A DNA stretch of 64,000 nucleotides from Candidozyma auris (Eukaryota > Ascomycota > Pichiomycetes > Serinales > Metschnikowiaceae): assembly GCF_003013715.1 (NCBI RefSeq), contig NC_072813.1, positions 1,674,001 through 1,738,000 on the forward strand, written 5' to 3'. The notes under the pieces are model-generated. The model was not told the origin of the DNA. It worked only from the letters and a program-made list of their open reading frames with translations, and did no database searches. Positions 29,683 through 39,399 of this stretch are shown here, in pieces (position 1 is the stretch's first letter; each line of letters opens with the position of its first letter). The position numbers and the translations under genes were made by a program.

Positions 29683-31965
29683 ATGACTTCCGGGACCCCA
29701 ATTCTAGCGATCTGCTCGTTGATCTACTGGCTCACGGGAGGCAGAATCACTTTTGTGGCCGCTGCCTGGTGTGCTTTGTGGTTTCACAAGGGAAAGTTGC
29801 AACCCTTCAGTGCCGCTTCTAGTGCTCCTCCAATCACCAAACCAGTTAAGTCATCTCGCATCATGGAGGTAGATTTCACCAACAGTTTCACGCCGGACTC
29901 CAAAACGGAGTTTACCAAGGCTGTGCCGTTGAAAAAGAAAACAAGAAGAACCAGAGAAGCCAAAATTTTCAAGGCTGCGGCTAAACTGGGGAAACCTTCC
30001 AAAGGTGTTTCGCACCTTACTACCAACCTGGTGCAGTTGAAGAAATGCCCGATATACATTTTCTACACAACACTAACGGGCCTGTCGCTTCGAGTGGCTA
30101 AAGCACTTCATCAGAAGATGGCGAACATTGACGGGATCGAGGTTCCTCCAAGGTTGCTTTCTTTGGATGACGATGTAGACGACTTGGAGGAGTACTTCCT
30201 CAGAACCCCAAAGTCTGAGAACCCTCCAGTGTACCTTTTGGTTCTTCCGTCATATGAAACAGACTCTCCCATAGACTATTTCCTCGAACACCTCACAGAC
30301 ACCTACCAGGACTTTAGGGTCGACAAATACCCATTACGCACGTTAGCTGGTTTTGCGGTTCTTGGCCTCGGTGACTCCGAATCGTGGCCAGGATCCCAGT
30401 TTTGCTACCAGGCCAAATCTGCCGACAAGTGGCTTGGAAAGCTTGGTGCTCGTAGACTTTTCCCTGTTGGTGAAGTTTGCATGAAGCACGAAGGTGAGCC
30501 AAAGTCACAGGACTGGATCAATGGTTTCCTGGAGCTCATGGTTGACGATCAGCCTTTCTTTTTTGAAGATGATCCCGCTGCATTTGATAGCGACGCGGGA
30601 TCCGACGAAGAGGAGGCTCAAGCTGAGGATGAAAATGTCGTGGATGTTGAAGATATGGGTGCTATAATCAGAGCTTCTAAGAACAAGGATGCCGCCGTTG
30701 CCGAGCCTAAGCAGATGGTCGCTCAAGACTCTCCAACATACAAGTCTCTTACAAAGCAAGGCTACACCATTGTTGGATCACATTCAGGTGTAAAGATCTG
30801 CCGGTGGACAAAAAGTGCTATGCGTGGGCGTGGCTCTTGTTACAAATTTGCATTCTACGGTATCAAGTCACACTTGTGTATGGAAACCACTCCCTCTTTA
30901 GCGTGTTCCAACAAGTGTGTGTTTTGCTGGCGCCACGGTACAAATCCCGTGGCCAAACTGAACTGGAGATGGGAAGTGGACCCTCCAGAGAAGGTCCTCG
31001 AAGGAGCACTTGATGGTCATTACAAGAAAATTAAGCAAATGAGAGGTGTTCCGGGCATCCAAATTGACAGATTCCAGGAAGCTTTTAGAGTGAGGCACTG
31101 TGCCCTTTCATTAGTCGGCGAGCCAATCTTTTATCCACATATCAACGAATTCGTCGGAATGCTTCACAGTCGCCACATTTCTTCGTTCTTGGTCTGTAAT
31201 GCCCAGCATCCTGAACCATTGGCAAACCTTGCCAAGGTCACTCAATTGTATGTGAGTATTGATGCACCAACAAAGAATGATTTGAAGAAGGTCGACAGAC
31301 CTCTCAACTCGGATTTCTGGGAGAGACTTATGGCATGCTTGGATATTCTCAGAACAACACAGAGTCATCAGCGTACTGTCTTTAGATTGACATTGGTCAA
31401 GGGATTCAATATGACTGAGGTAGAGAGCTATGCTGACATGGTCGAAAGAGCCATGCCATCTCAAATCGAAGTCAAGGGTGCTACGTTTTGTGGTAGCTCT
31501 ACCGGCAATGGTAACCCATTGACTATGCAAAATATCCCATTCTTGGAGGAATGCCGTGACTTTTGTCGTCAGATCACCGCTGAGTTGCAGAGAAGGGGCC
31601 TTCAGTATGAACTTGCGGCTGAGCACTCCCACTCTTGTTGCATCTTGATTGCTCACACAAAGTTCAAAATTAACAACGTATGGCACACACATATTGACTA
31701 CCCCAAGTTTTTTGAACTTTTGGAGAGCGGAGCTGACTTCTGCGATTTGGATTACATTCAGAAAACGCCTGACTGGGCTATTTGGGGCGCCGAAGAAGGA
31801 GGCTTTAACCCAGCAGATACCAGGTATGACAGGAAGGCAGAGAAACTCAAAAAGAAACAGGCGAGAGATGAGGCAGCGGCCAAGGCATTGCAAGCAAAGA
31901 AATCTGAGTCCATCAAAGCCTCGAGCGAGTTCTCTGAACACACAAGAGAGCTTTTTGTATCATAA
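29683..31965 (+). CDS. TYW1: tRNA wybutosine synthesis enzyme Tyw1
   Basis: Tyw1 is a radical-SAM, FMN-containing enzyme that converts 1-methylguanosine at position 37 of tRNA-Phe to the tricyclic 4-demethylwyosine. The 760-residue product starts with a hydrophobic N-terminal segment that anchors it to the ER membrane. A flavodoxin-like domain follows at about residues 123-280 (IYIFYTTLTGLSLRVAKAL; AVLGLGDSESWP). An acidic linker leads to the radical SAM domain. Its cluster cysteines are Cys408, Cys412 and Cys415 (CSNKCVFCWRH). The C-terminal family part PDWAIWGAEEGGFNP and a Lys/Ala-rich tail end it. Length agrees with S. cerevisiae Tyw1 (810). Confidence 0.96.
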   Translation: MTSGTPILAICSLIYWLTGGRITFVAAAWCALWFHKGKLQPFSAASSAPPITKPVKSSRIMEVDFTNSFTPDSKTEFTKAVPLKKKTRRTREAKIFKAAAKLGKPSKGVSHLTTNLVQLKKCPIYIFYTTLTGLSLRVAKALHQKMANIDGIEVPPRLLSLDDDVDDLEEYFLRTPKSENPPVYLLVLPSYETDSPIDYFLEHLTDTYQDFRVDKYPLRTLAGFAVLGLGDSESWPGSQFCYQAKSADKWLGKLGARRLFPVGEVCMKHEGEPKSQDWINGFLELMVDDQPFFFEDDPAAFDSDAGSDEEEAQAEDENVVDVEDMGAIIRASKNKDAAVAEPKQMVAQDSPTYKSLTKQGYTIVGSHSGVKICRWTKSAMRGRGSCYKFAFYGIKSHLCMETTPSLACSNKCVFCWRHGTNPVAKLNWRWEVDPPEKVLEGALDGHYKKIKQMRGVPGIQIDRFQEAFRVRHCALSLVGEPIFYPHINEFVGMLHSRHISSFLVCNAQHPEPLANLAKVTQLYVSIDAPTKNDLKKVDRPLNSDFWERLMACLDILRTTQSHQRTVFRLTLVKGFNMTEVESYADMVERAMPSQIEVKGATFCGSSTGNGNPLTMQNIPFLEECRDFCRQITAELQRRGLQYELAAEHSHSCCILIAHTKFKINNVWHTHIDYPKFFELLESGADFCDLDYIQKTPDWAIWGAEEGGFNPADTRYDRKAEKLKKKQARDEAAAKALQAKKSESIKASSEFSEHTRELFVS

Positions 31966-32128
31966 GTATTTATTAATGAGTAACGACACGAATGCATTGA
32001 GAAAATCGAGCTAGAGAAGAGATCGTGGAGATATGCGATCAGCCAATTGACTATACTACAGTAGTTTTGTACCGTTTGAGCAAGTCGGAGGGTATTTACT
32101 AAGTAGTCTGATGCTCGATCGCCTCACT

Positions 32129-32139
32129 TTTCGCAGCCA
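32129..32139 (-). promoter_or_regulatory. TGGCTGCGAAA element upstream of ALG2
   Basis: Exact copy on the reverse strand, 216 bp upstream of the ALG2 ATG. Confidence 0.5.
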
Positions 32140-32354
32140 TTAACGACAGAAGTAGCCAGCTTCTCACCATCTACAGCATTTCATGCTTACGGAATAGAGT
32201 TTCCAAAACATATTCTTGACTCACTTGGGCTCAATCAGGTTGTATTTGACGTCAATTGCCTACGCCCGCAAGCGCCCATCATTTTTCTACTTACCTTCTA
32301 CCTATAAGTGCGGTTCGCGTCCATTCTGAAATCTCAAAGATCAACTACAACTGC

Positions 32355-33740
32355 ATGTCTCGAATTGCATTCCTTCACCCAGACTTGGGCATTGGCGGCG
32401 CCGAAAGACTTGTCGTTGATGCAGCTGTTGGGCTCCAGGACAAAGGCCACGACATCACCATCTTTACCTCCCATTGTGACAAGACACACTGCTTCGAAGA
32501 GGTGTCCTCAGGACAGCTTAAGGTTGTGGTCCATGGAGACTTCTTGCCTACACAGATCCTACAAAGATTTCACATTGTATTCGCCATTCTTCGACAGTTG
32601 GTGTTGGTGATCTCGCTAATTTTGAGCGGCGAGATCAAAAAGTACGACTACTTCATCGTGGACCAGCTCTCCTTCGCTGTGCCATTCTTGTCGATCTTTT
32701 CAAATAAGTCAAGCAAAGTATTATTCTACTGTCATTTTCCTGATCAGTTGCTTGTCAGGAAAGGGGGCTTGATCAAGAAGCTTTACCGAATGCCCTTTGA
32801 TACCATAGAGGAGTGGACCACAGGTGTCAGCGATCAGATAGTGGTGAACTCCTCTTTTACCAAGAGTATTTTTCACAAGACTTTCACTCACTTGGGACAC
32901 ATAGATCCTAAGGTCATATATCCCTGTATTGATAAGGATGCCTCGGTGGACAAAGCTACCGAGCAGGAGCTTCAGGAATTCATGAAGGATAACAAGTTTT
33001 TTCTTTCAATTAATCGTTTCGAAAGACTAAAGAACTTACCATTGGCAATTGAGGCATACGCTGCGCTCAAGAAACAGCATCCAAACGAAAGACTACCAAA
33101 ACTTGTGGTTGCAGGCGGCTTCGACGCTAGAGTGGCCGAGAACGTTCAGCATCTTCGGGAGCTTGAAACATTGTGTGAAAAGTTGGGACTTAAACATAAC
33201 ACTTTCAGAGGTAAGCTTGTGATCATGCCTCTGAACGTCGAGGTGCTTTTCATGCCTTCCATAAAGACATCCCTAAAGAATGCCATGCTTCGCAACGCCG
33301 AGTTGCTTCTCTATACTCCAACCTTTGAGCACTTTGGCATTGTGCCAGTCGAAGCAATGTTAAACAAATTGCCAGTTCTAGCTATAAACCATGGAGGACC
33401 TTTAGAGTCGATTATCAGCTATGATGGAACTAACATACACGAAGCTACAGGGTATAACCGTAATGATGATATCAATGAATGGGCGTCAGTCTTGACCGAA
33501 TTTGCATTCCCTAGTGATAGCAACCTTAAAGAGAGGTTGGGAGAAAATGGCTATAAGCGTGCTACGTCTGTTTTTAGCAGAGAAAGAATGAGCGAGGCAT
33601 TCTACCAGGGGCTTCTAGACGCATCCAAAAGCCACAACAAGAAGGGAGCCATCTATTCTTTCTTGGCGCTTTGGAAATTGTGGTTTGCATCACTGATCAT
33701 TGCATTTATAGCGATCGTCTATAAGATATCCTTCAATTGA
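32355..33740 (+). CDS. ALG2: Alpha-1,3/1,6-mannosyltransferase Alg2
   Basis: Alg2 adds the second and third mannoses to the dolichol-linked N-glycan precursor on the cytosolic face of the ER. The frame extends to a TTG at 32256, but the conserved N-terminus MSRIAFLHPDLGIGGAERLV begins at the ATG at 32355, giving 461 residues. The GT4 features are the glycine-rich donor-binding start, YCHFPDQLL, SINRFERLKNLPLAIEAY, and the EX7E motif EHFGIVPVE (Glu325 and Glu333). A C-terminal membrane segment (WFASLIIAFIAIVY) and an internal hydrophobic stretch near residue 90 match the membrane attachment of the family. It converges on the DUF1992 gene, with only 17 bp between the two stops. Confidence 0.96.
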   Translation: MSRIAFLHPDLGIGGAERLVVDAAVGLQDKGHDITIFTSHCDKTHCFEEVSSGQLKVVVHGDFLPTQILQRFHIVFAILRQLVLVISLILSGEIKKYDYFIVDQLSFAVPFLSIFSNKSSKVLFYCHFPDQLLVRKGGLIKKLYRMPFDTIEEWTTGVSDQIVVNSSFTKSIFHKTFTHLGHIDPKVIYPCIDKDASVDKATEQELQEFMKDNKFFLSINRFERLKNLPLAIEAYAALKKQHPNERLPKLVVAGGFDARVAENVQHLRELETLCEKLGLKHNTFRGKLVIMPLNVEVLFMPSIKTSLKNAMLRNAELLLYTPTFEHFGIVPVEAMLNKLPVLAINHGGPLESIISYDGTNIHEATGYNRNDDINEWASVLTEFAFPSDSNLKERLGENGYKRATSVFSRERMSEAFYQGLLDASKSHNKKGAIYSFLALWKLWFASLIIAFIAIVYKISFN

Positions 33741-33757
33741 TCGTCAACGAAACGGTA

Positions 33758-35050
33758 TCAAACAGGTTTGAAGATTGACTTCACCAGCTTCCAGAATTCC
33801 ATTTTTTCTGTTGGCCTCTCTATTATTTGATAGTGACTACCCGAGCCATAGGAGCCTTTAGCCAGCTCGAAAAGACCGAGCATTGACCTTCCAGCATTAA
33901 GTTTTTGAGGGGTTATCTGTCGTCTTTGATTTTGCCTTTCAACCCACTCATCGACGAGTGCGGTCAAATTCTTTATCACTGCGTCGTACAGCATACTTAT
34001 CTCATTCTCAGGAGTCATCTTCCACTTGTGCAAGCTCGAGGATGGACACTGTAAGTTATAATTGCGAATGCCCTTGTTGAGATCGTCGACCTTAGCGGAG
34101 ATATAGGGATAGTATAGACGACGAAACTCTGGCATATACAATTCCTTCTGTAAGTATGAACTATCAGGGGCTACCTTAGCAAGAATCTCGGATTTTGATT
34201 GGCCATGGTTGTTCAGTAGATGAGTAATGATGATATTGAACCACTTTTTCTGCAAATCTAGACGAAACACTTGTTTCTCCTTTTCCACGCCTTGCTGGCT
34301 TTCGATCCAAGGCGGTAAGCATTCTTGTGAGTTGAGAATCTCATTCACAAAAAAATTGGTGTCTGTGCTATTAGCCAATCTTTGGCGATCAAGCGGCTTT
34401 CCCCTGACGGCATCCATCTCTGGACTGTTGAACTTCCCACTTTTTTGATCGATCTTTGCGTTGATTCTGGCATCCGCTAGCGATGTTACCATTCCAAGCG
34501 TGGTTCTTGGCGACGTTGCATCTATAAACATCGATGGACCCATCAACCTCTCCTTGTACATTTCTCTGAAGTTGTCCTTCTCAGCCTCCTCAGGCGTCTT
34601 GGTCTTCGATACCTTATAATCCAAACTGGACTCTCTAGCATTGGCAATACGCTCTTTAGTAGGAACCTGTGGCGATATGATAGTTTTCTGTCTCGGCATT
34701 GCTTTGGCCTTGGGAGCAGAATCCACGAGCATTCGAAGAGCCGTGTCCTCTACCCTTTCAGTACCTCTCCACGGTGGGTTCGTGATTGTGTCAGCAAGGT
34801 CTCTTGCCTCTTTAGTCCTCAAAAGATTTTCACTTTTCACGTATGCTAATTCTTTTTGGTATTTGTGCTGGAACTCTTTGTCTGAACTTTCCTTAGTGTA
34901 TTGAGCATACATTTCTCGAAGTCGTGGCTCCTTATCCATTAAGGAGGTTGGAGTCGACGGGACTTTCTCGTCAAGAATCTGCTGAAATCTCTCAGCAAGT
35001 GCTGAAGTATCTGATTTATATCTATAGAGCCGTAGTATCCTGGAAGCCAT
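33758..35050 (-). CDS. DUF1992 / DNAJC28-like protein, probably mitochondrial
   Basis: The frame reaches a GTG at 35161, but the first sensible ATG is at 35050 (MASRILRLYRYKSD), giving 430 residues and a basic, Ser-containing N-terminus that looks like a mitochondrial presequence. The conserved domain is around GKPLDRQRLANSTDTNFFVNEILNSQECLPPWIESQ, split here as the hallmark LPPWIESQQ near residues 277-285, typical of the DnaJ homologue subfamily C member 28 conserved region. No J domain or HPD motif is present, as in many fungal members. The molecular function of this family is not established. It overlaps nothing and converges on ALG2. Confidence 0.7.
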   Translation of the reverse strand: MASRILRLYRYKSDTSALAERFQQILDEKVPSTPTSLMDKEPRLREMYAQYTKESSDKEFQHKYQKELAYVKSENLLRTKEARDLADTITNPPWRGTERVEDTALRMLVDSAPKAKAMPRQKTIISPQVPTKERIANARESSLDYKVSKTKTPEEAEKDNFREMYKERLMGPSMFIDATSPRTTLGMVTSLADARINAKIDQKSGKFNSPEMDAVRGKPLDRQRLANSTDTNFFVNEILNSQECLPPWIESQQGVEKEKQVFRLDLQKKWFNIIITHLLNNHGQSKSEILAKVAPDSSYLQKELYMPEFRRLYYPYISAKVDDLNKGIRNYNLQCPSSSLHKWKMTPENEISMLYDAVIKNLTALVDEWVERQNQRRQITPQKLNAGRSMLGLFELAKGSYGSGSHYQIIERPTEKMEFWKLVKSIFKPV

Positions 35051-36360
35051 GGTGGCAACAGATCTGAGGGTAAGATCTGGGACCCGATAAGCCGTAATGG
35101 GAGGTGCGCATATGCAGTAAATTCGTCGAATTTGTTTGAAGCAACAGTATCTCACAATCACAACATACGAATAAACTACATGGTATGTAATGCTTATTGC
35201 ATTTAGGCATCAGATCCAGTCCACGTGTTTTTGATTGTCATTTCCAATTGCTTTTCTCTCATAAACGTTCGACGTAAAGCAACCACCTGCAAGTTCTTCT
35301 GTTTGTCAGGCTCATTTTAGCCAAAATAGAATGTTGGGATACCAAATGTAAGGTCCAAGCTTCCATAAATTCAAACACACAATCGCCTCGACTATAACTA
35401 GAACGTACGATCTTCCTTTTCAAAGGCATGTTGCGCTGCACAGCCTAACGTCAGCAACGCGATAGAGCTGATGATATTAAATGTATGAAATTTACCTAGA
35501 ATTTTAATGGGAACTTCGCAATTCAACGTCTCTTGAAGTCTTGAAAGAAAATCCGCAAAAGTGTACGCAAGATGAAATATCTCAAAGGATAAGACATCTA
35601 GTATTGAAACACATACTTCTTATGACCAGCCTATAATATTTAAAATACGGATGTTCCGGTTGCGTTCAAGATGTACTAGTAGACCTGTAACATCGACAGA
35701 GTGTAATATCATTCGGCATACATGTTCAAGTGTAGGGCTTCAAGAAACGCATGGCTCGTACATCTTCAGAAAAGGCACGTAAAGAAAAGGGTCCATTTCC
35801 AAAACTTATCAATAGTTGTGGCCTACCTTTTGAGGATTTTTCGCAGCCACGGAGAATTCAAACACAGTACTACCTTTAGACCCCTTAACAAACCAGATAA
35901 GCGAAAGAAGAAGCTTGGGTTTTCCATCGAAGCCTAAAAAAGCAAAACATATCTCAATAAAGTCTCATCAAAGTTGAACTTTTTTCATTAATTAATCCTC
36001 CGCCTAGCAAAGTCTCGCCTGCATGGCTCCGCCCACAACTCCTGGCGTTATCATACTTTCTCGCGCTATTATTCGGTTGCAAAGTCACAAACGTGTAAGC
36101 GAGATTGTGATCTGAACAGCTGCAGAAGGAAGAAAACATCATCAGGATTTTGCTTGATTTCTCCATAGCTTCAAACTGTCTTGAGACCGCCGTCTACAGC
36201 AAGATCTCGCTATTTAGACCTCTTCAACCCTAACTCTGCCTCCCCTTACGCATAGCGGATGCGGCAGCGCGCCGCTAACAAATTTTCAACTCCGAATACC
36301 GTCTTCACCACCCTTAGTGAGGTCCCAATCTTAAACTTACCCATTTCTTTAGAGGTTTCC
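35051..36360. other. 1.3-kb intergenic region between divergent DUF1992 gene and GDT1
   Basis: Contains the recurrent element at 35839-35849 and a variant near 36075 (CGGTTGCAAAG). Small frames at 35259-35441 and 35722-35937 show no protein-like character that I can recognise. Confidence 0.45.
35839..35849 (-). promoter_or_regulatory. TGGCTGCGAAA element upstream of GDT1 and the DUF1992 gene
   Basis: Exact copy on the reverse strand, 512 bp upstream of the chosen GDT1 start and 789 bp upstream of the divergent gene. Confidence 0.45.
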
Positions 36361-37341
36361 ATGAAGTGCACTAACCTCTTTGCTGCGGCGTTTGCTGCGC
36401 TTGCTTTGGCACACCCTGGTTCGGCTACACCGTCTGCCGATCTTGCCCTACAGAAGAACGAGGTGTCATCTCCATACAAGGCTGGCCACATAGGGGTCGA
36501 TCCACACGACACAACAAACAAGGCGCCAATTGTTGGAGGTTCTTCTTCAGATGAGCTGGGGCTTGATGATACCCACACAGACAATGCCGCCTCGTTCTAC
36601 ATGGCGGTGTCGATGATTACCGTAAGTGAGATTGGCGATAAGACCTTTCTCATTGCTGCGCTTATGGCAATGAAAAACTCGAAGCTTGTGGTGTTTTCGT
36701 CGGCGTTTTCGTCGTTGGCGGTCATGACAGTGTTGCTGGGCATCGTGGGCCACGCATTGCCCTCGTTGATCTCGAGGAGAGTAACCCAATTCCTTGCCTC
36801 GGTGCTATTCGTGGTGTTCGGGATCAAATTGTTGCGTGAAGGTCTCTCGATGTCGAAAGAGGCAGGCGTAGATGAAGAGTTGGCTGAAGTCGAGGAAGAG
36901 TTGGCTTCGTCTCAGATGAACCACCATTTGGAGAATTTGGAAAGCGGTGGTGCCGCTCAAGAGTCCATCTCCCCAGTGAGAAGCGCACACTTGCAGAGCA
37001 AAACCTGGTATTCCGATATTGGCCATCAGCTAGAAAACCTTGCGTCATTTGTTCTCTCTCCCGTGTGGATACAGGTTTTCGTCATGACATTCCTTGGAGA
37101 ATGGGGTGATCGTTCGCAGATTGCAACCATTGCAATGGCAGCAGGCCTGGATTATTGGTTCGTGATTTTAGGTGCTGTTGTGGGCCATGCCTTGTGCACA
37201 GCGGCTGCCTGTATTGGCGGCCAGCTTTTGGCCACAAGAATATCAATGAGGACAGTTACGTTGGGTGGCGCTGTGGCCTTCTTCGTGTTCTCCATCATGT
37301 ACTTCTACGATTTCTACACATACAGTGAAACTGCCGAGTAG
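36361..37341 (+). CDS. GDT1: Golgi Mn2+/Ca2+ transporter Gdt1 (UPF0016/TMEM165 family)
   Basis: Gdt1 brings manganese and calcium into the Golgi, supporting glycosylation. Two in-frame ATGs exist, at 36259 and 36361. I choose 36361 because MKCTNLFAAAFAALALAHPGSA is a good signal peptide and would be internal otherwise; this gives 326 residues. The two family motifs are EIGDKT (Glu90-Asp93) and EWGDRS (Glu247-Asp250), each in a membrane hairpin. Six membrane segments are split by an acidic cytosolic loop near residues 165-210. The longer start would add 34 residues without obvious targeting information. Confidence 0.95.
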   Translation: MKCTNLFAAAFAALALAHPGSATPSADLALQKNEVSSPYKAGHIGVDPHDTTNKAPIVGGSSSDELGLDDTHTDNAASFYMAVSMITVSEIGDKTFLIAALMAMKNSKLVVFSSAFSSLAVMTVLLGIVGHALPSLISRRVTQFLASVLFVVFGIKLLREGLSMSKEAGVDEELAEVEEELASSQMNHHLENLESGGAAQESISPVRSAHLQSKTWYSDIGHQLENLASFVLSPVWIQVFVMTFLGEWGDRSQIATIAMAAGLDYWFVILGAVVGHALCTAAACIGGQLLATRISMRTVTLGGAVAFFVFSIMYFYDFYTYSETAE

Positions 37342-37552
37342 GCAGGCAAGGTTCCAAGGATCGGATAGGTCAAGCATGGTTGTTTTATTATCAGCGGTTA
37401 TCCGCTGTGTTATACATAGACGTGATAATGAGGACTGTGGTTGGCGCAGATAGGTAATGAAGCACGCACGACAAGAGTTGTAGTATCATGTAGGCTAGAG
37501 ACGTACCCCTCACATGCTAGTTGACGATGCCCTATTCCTGAGCGTAACTGGT

Positions 37553-38233
37553 CTATAACACACCACGGGTCATGAAGCGCAACACCGTATTTGGAGACAT
37601 TGGCTTCTTCCCACCACTAATCTCATCAATCGTCTTCTTGTTCTCCGTCTCGGCTGCTGTCTTTTCTTCTTCGTTTTTCTGGCCCTCCTCTGTTTCCATC
37701 AACTGTAACTCTTCTTCTGTGTGAAACCCTTCAAACGTGAACTCATCCTCCAACTCCTTTACTTTAGCATAGCACCACTCAGCGAACTCGTCATCTGCGT
37801 GAATGGGCAACTTGAACAGCTCACTCTCTGCAATTGCAGCGTCAATCCACTCGTCCACTTCGGGAAGAGGCTTTTTCCGCAATAGAGTTGTCACAAGGCC
37901 CTCATGCTGTGTAGTAGGAAATGAAGGTACTGGATACACATTCGTCGATTTTAGTATCTCATCATTTGTGTCCAACCTAGCAGCGATCGTTTGAAGCTGT
38001 GTAATAAGCACTTGAAATTGCGATTGAAGGTTCAGGTACGACGGAAGTTTCACCTTCGCCGGGTTTCTGTTATGTAAGTTGATCTGGTCAGCTAGTTTCC
38101 TGAGCGACTGGTGCACCTGACTGAGTCGGTTTCTGATGGGTTCTAGTGCCTCTGCAGGAATTTGTGTACTGACTTGTGGTTGAGAAGGTTGCTGTTTTTG
38201 TTCAGGGGGCAGCTGTCGTTGTAGTCTGCTCAT
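37553..38233 (-). CDS. MED8: Mediator head subunit Med8
   Basis: Med8 is part of the Mediator head module linking activators to RNA polymerase II. The frame continues to a TTG at 38335; the ATG at 38233 (MSRLQRQLPPEQ) gives 226 residues, close to the S. cerevisiae 223. The family core is present: ALEPIRNRLSQVHQSLRKL, then PSYLNLQSQFQVLITQL, STNVYPVPSFPTTQHE and LVTTLLRKKPLPEVDEWI. The C-terminus is Glu-rich, ending in a short motif (NTVLRFMTRG) like the Med18-binding helix of Med8. Confidence 0.95.
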   Translation of the reverse strand: MSRLQRQLPPEQKQQPSQPQVSTQIPAEALEPIRNRLSQVHQSLRKLADQINLHNRNPAKVKLPSYLNLQSQFQVLITQLQTIAARLDTNDEILKSTNVYPVPSFPTTQHEGLVTTLLRKKPLPEVDEWIDAAIAESELFKLPIHADDEFAEWCYAKVKELEDEFTFEGFHTEEELQLMETEEGQKNEEEKTAAETENKKTIDEISGGKKPMSPNTVLRFMTRGVL

Positions 38234-38613
38234 GGTGAACACTATATAGTGGAAGGTTGCAACAGTGATTTGGCAACTAGCTAAGTGTAAGGCGCGCAGG
38301 TCAGTCCGAATGTACTCAGTCTTCTCAACATACAAAGTGACACACTAAAGGTGACGGATGTGACTACTTTTGTTATCAATAATTGCTTCTCGTTCTAGAC
38401 TGGAGTCCATTTTGTTGTACTTTATGGGTTTTGTATTGTTTCTATGTATGTACGAGCTTTCTCTTGTATCATCATTAGCCTACACATTTTACACCCAAAT
38501 CTCACCGCGCAACTGACTTCAACTTGGACTTGAGGAATCCTTCAACACAGACTGCGCTTTTGTGAAAGACCCAAGACATCCTTGCTCATTTTGTAGATTA
38601 GGCTCGTTTCGTA

Positions 38614-39285
38614 ATGATACGATCTAATTGGAGCTTGGCGAAGGAAGTTCGTCAGCATGAGCTGAAGCAGAAGCAGAAGATACAGCAGCGGCAGAAACAC
38701 CAGCATATGCTAGATAAACTCACCAAAATCGACCCAATCCGACTTTACTTCCAGATAGAAAAGCTTGAAGGGGACAAGAGCGATGAGAAACGTCTTAAGC
38801 TGCTACAAGAAGACTGGAAGTTCATAAGAAAGCACAAACTCCATGAGAAAAAGCTCTCGGAGTTTCTTGAACAGCAAAAGCAAAAGAAGGAGAAAAGAGA
38901 AAGAGCTCAGAATAAGCTTTGGGGAAAGCAGAGTATATACTTTAATCCTGAATTGAACCCCTTGGGAAAAGTACCGAGAGATTCACAAGGGAAACCCTTT
39001 TCCAATTTGACAATCCCCTTGAAAAAGAAAACAAAATTTCCCTCCGATCCTCTTATAGAACAGCTTGGCGTGACATTGCCAGAAGGAGAGCCACCGCAAT
39101 TTTATAAGAAGCCACAGAATATCACCATAGATAAGAAGCCCAATGAATCGAATACGGAAGAGAAGAAGGGATCAAAACCTAAAGCTGATATACCCCGCCA
39201 CACGGCTTTAGATACGGACAGTGAAAATGGCGAGGGATTTTCATCAGAGGATGAGCTCCCAACGAAGAAACTACGAATGGAATGA
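38614..39285 (+). CDS. WBP11/Saf1-like splicing-associated protein
   Basis: The 223-residue product starts at ATG 38614. Its first 120 residues match the WBP11 N-terminal pattern: a basic coil of Lys/Gln/His (LKQKQKIQQRQKHQHML), a DPIRLYFQIEKLE segment, and a Lys/Glu-rich helix. Later parts are basic with PLKKKTKFPSDP, and the tail is acidic. WBP11 and S. pombe Saf1 are nuclear and associate with spliceosomes. The Pro-rich WW-binding region of animal WBP11 is not seen. The assignment is by overall pattern rather than by a sharp motif. Confidence 0.6.
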   Translation: MIRSNWSLAKEVRQHELKQKQKIQQRQKHQHMLDKLTKIDPIRLYFQIEKLEGDKSDEKRLKLLQEDWKFIRKHKLHEKKLSEFLEQQKQKKEKRERAQNKLWGKQSIYFNPELNPLGKVPRDSQGKPFSNLTIPLKKKTKFPSDPLIEQLGVTLPEGEPPQFYKKPQNITIDKKPNESNTEEKKGSKPKADIPRHTALDTDSENGEGFSSEDELPTKKLRME

Positions 39286-39399
39286 AGACTTAAACAGTGC
39301 ACTAAAATATATACAAGCCAGAATGTGTGCGAGTGTCTTCATAAAACCGATACCCAACCCAGACCGTGTAAACCAAACAACTGAGTGAAAATGCTAATG

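Noticed and set aside
31111..31941. 276-codon reverse frame
   Set aside because: Antisense to the radical SAM half of TYW1.
32256..32354. Upstream extension of ALG2
   Set aside because: It begins at TTG, and the conserved GT4 N-terminus starts at the ATG at 32355.
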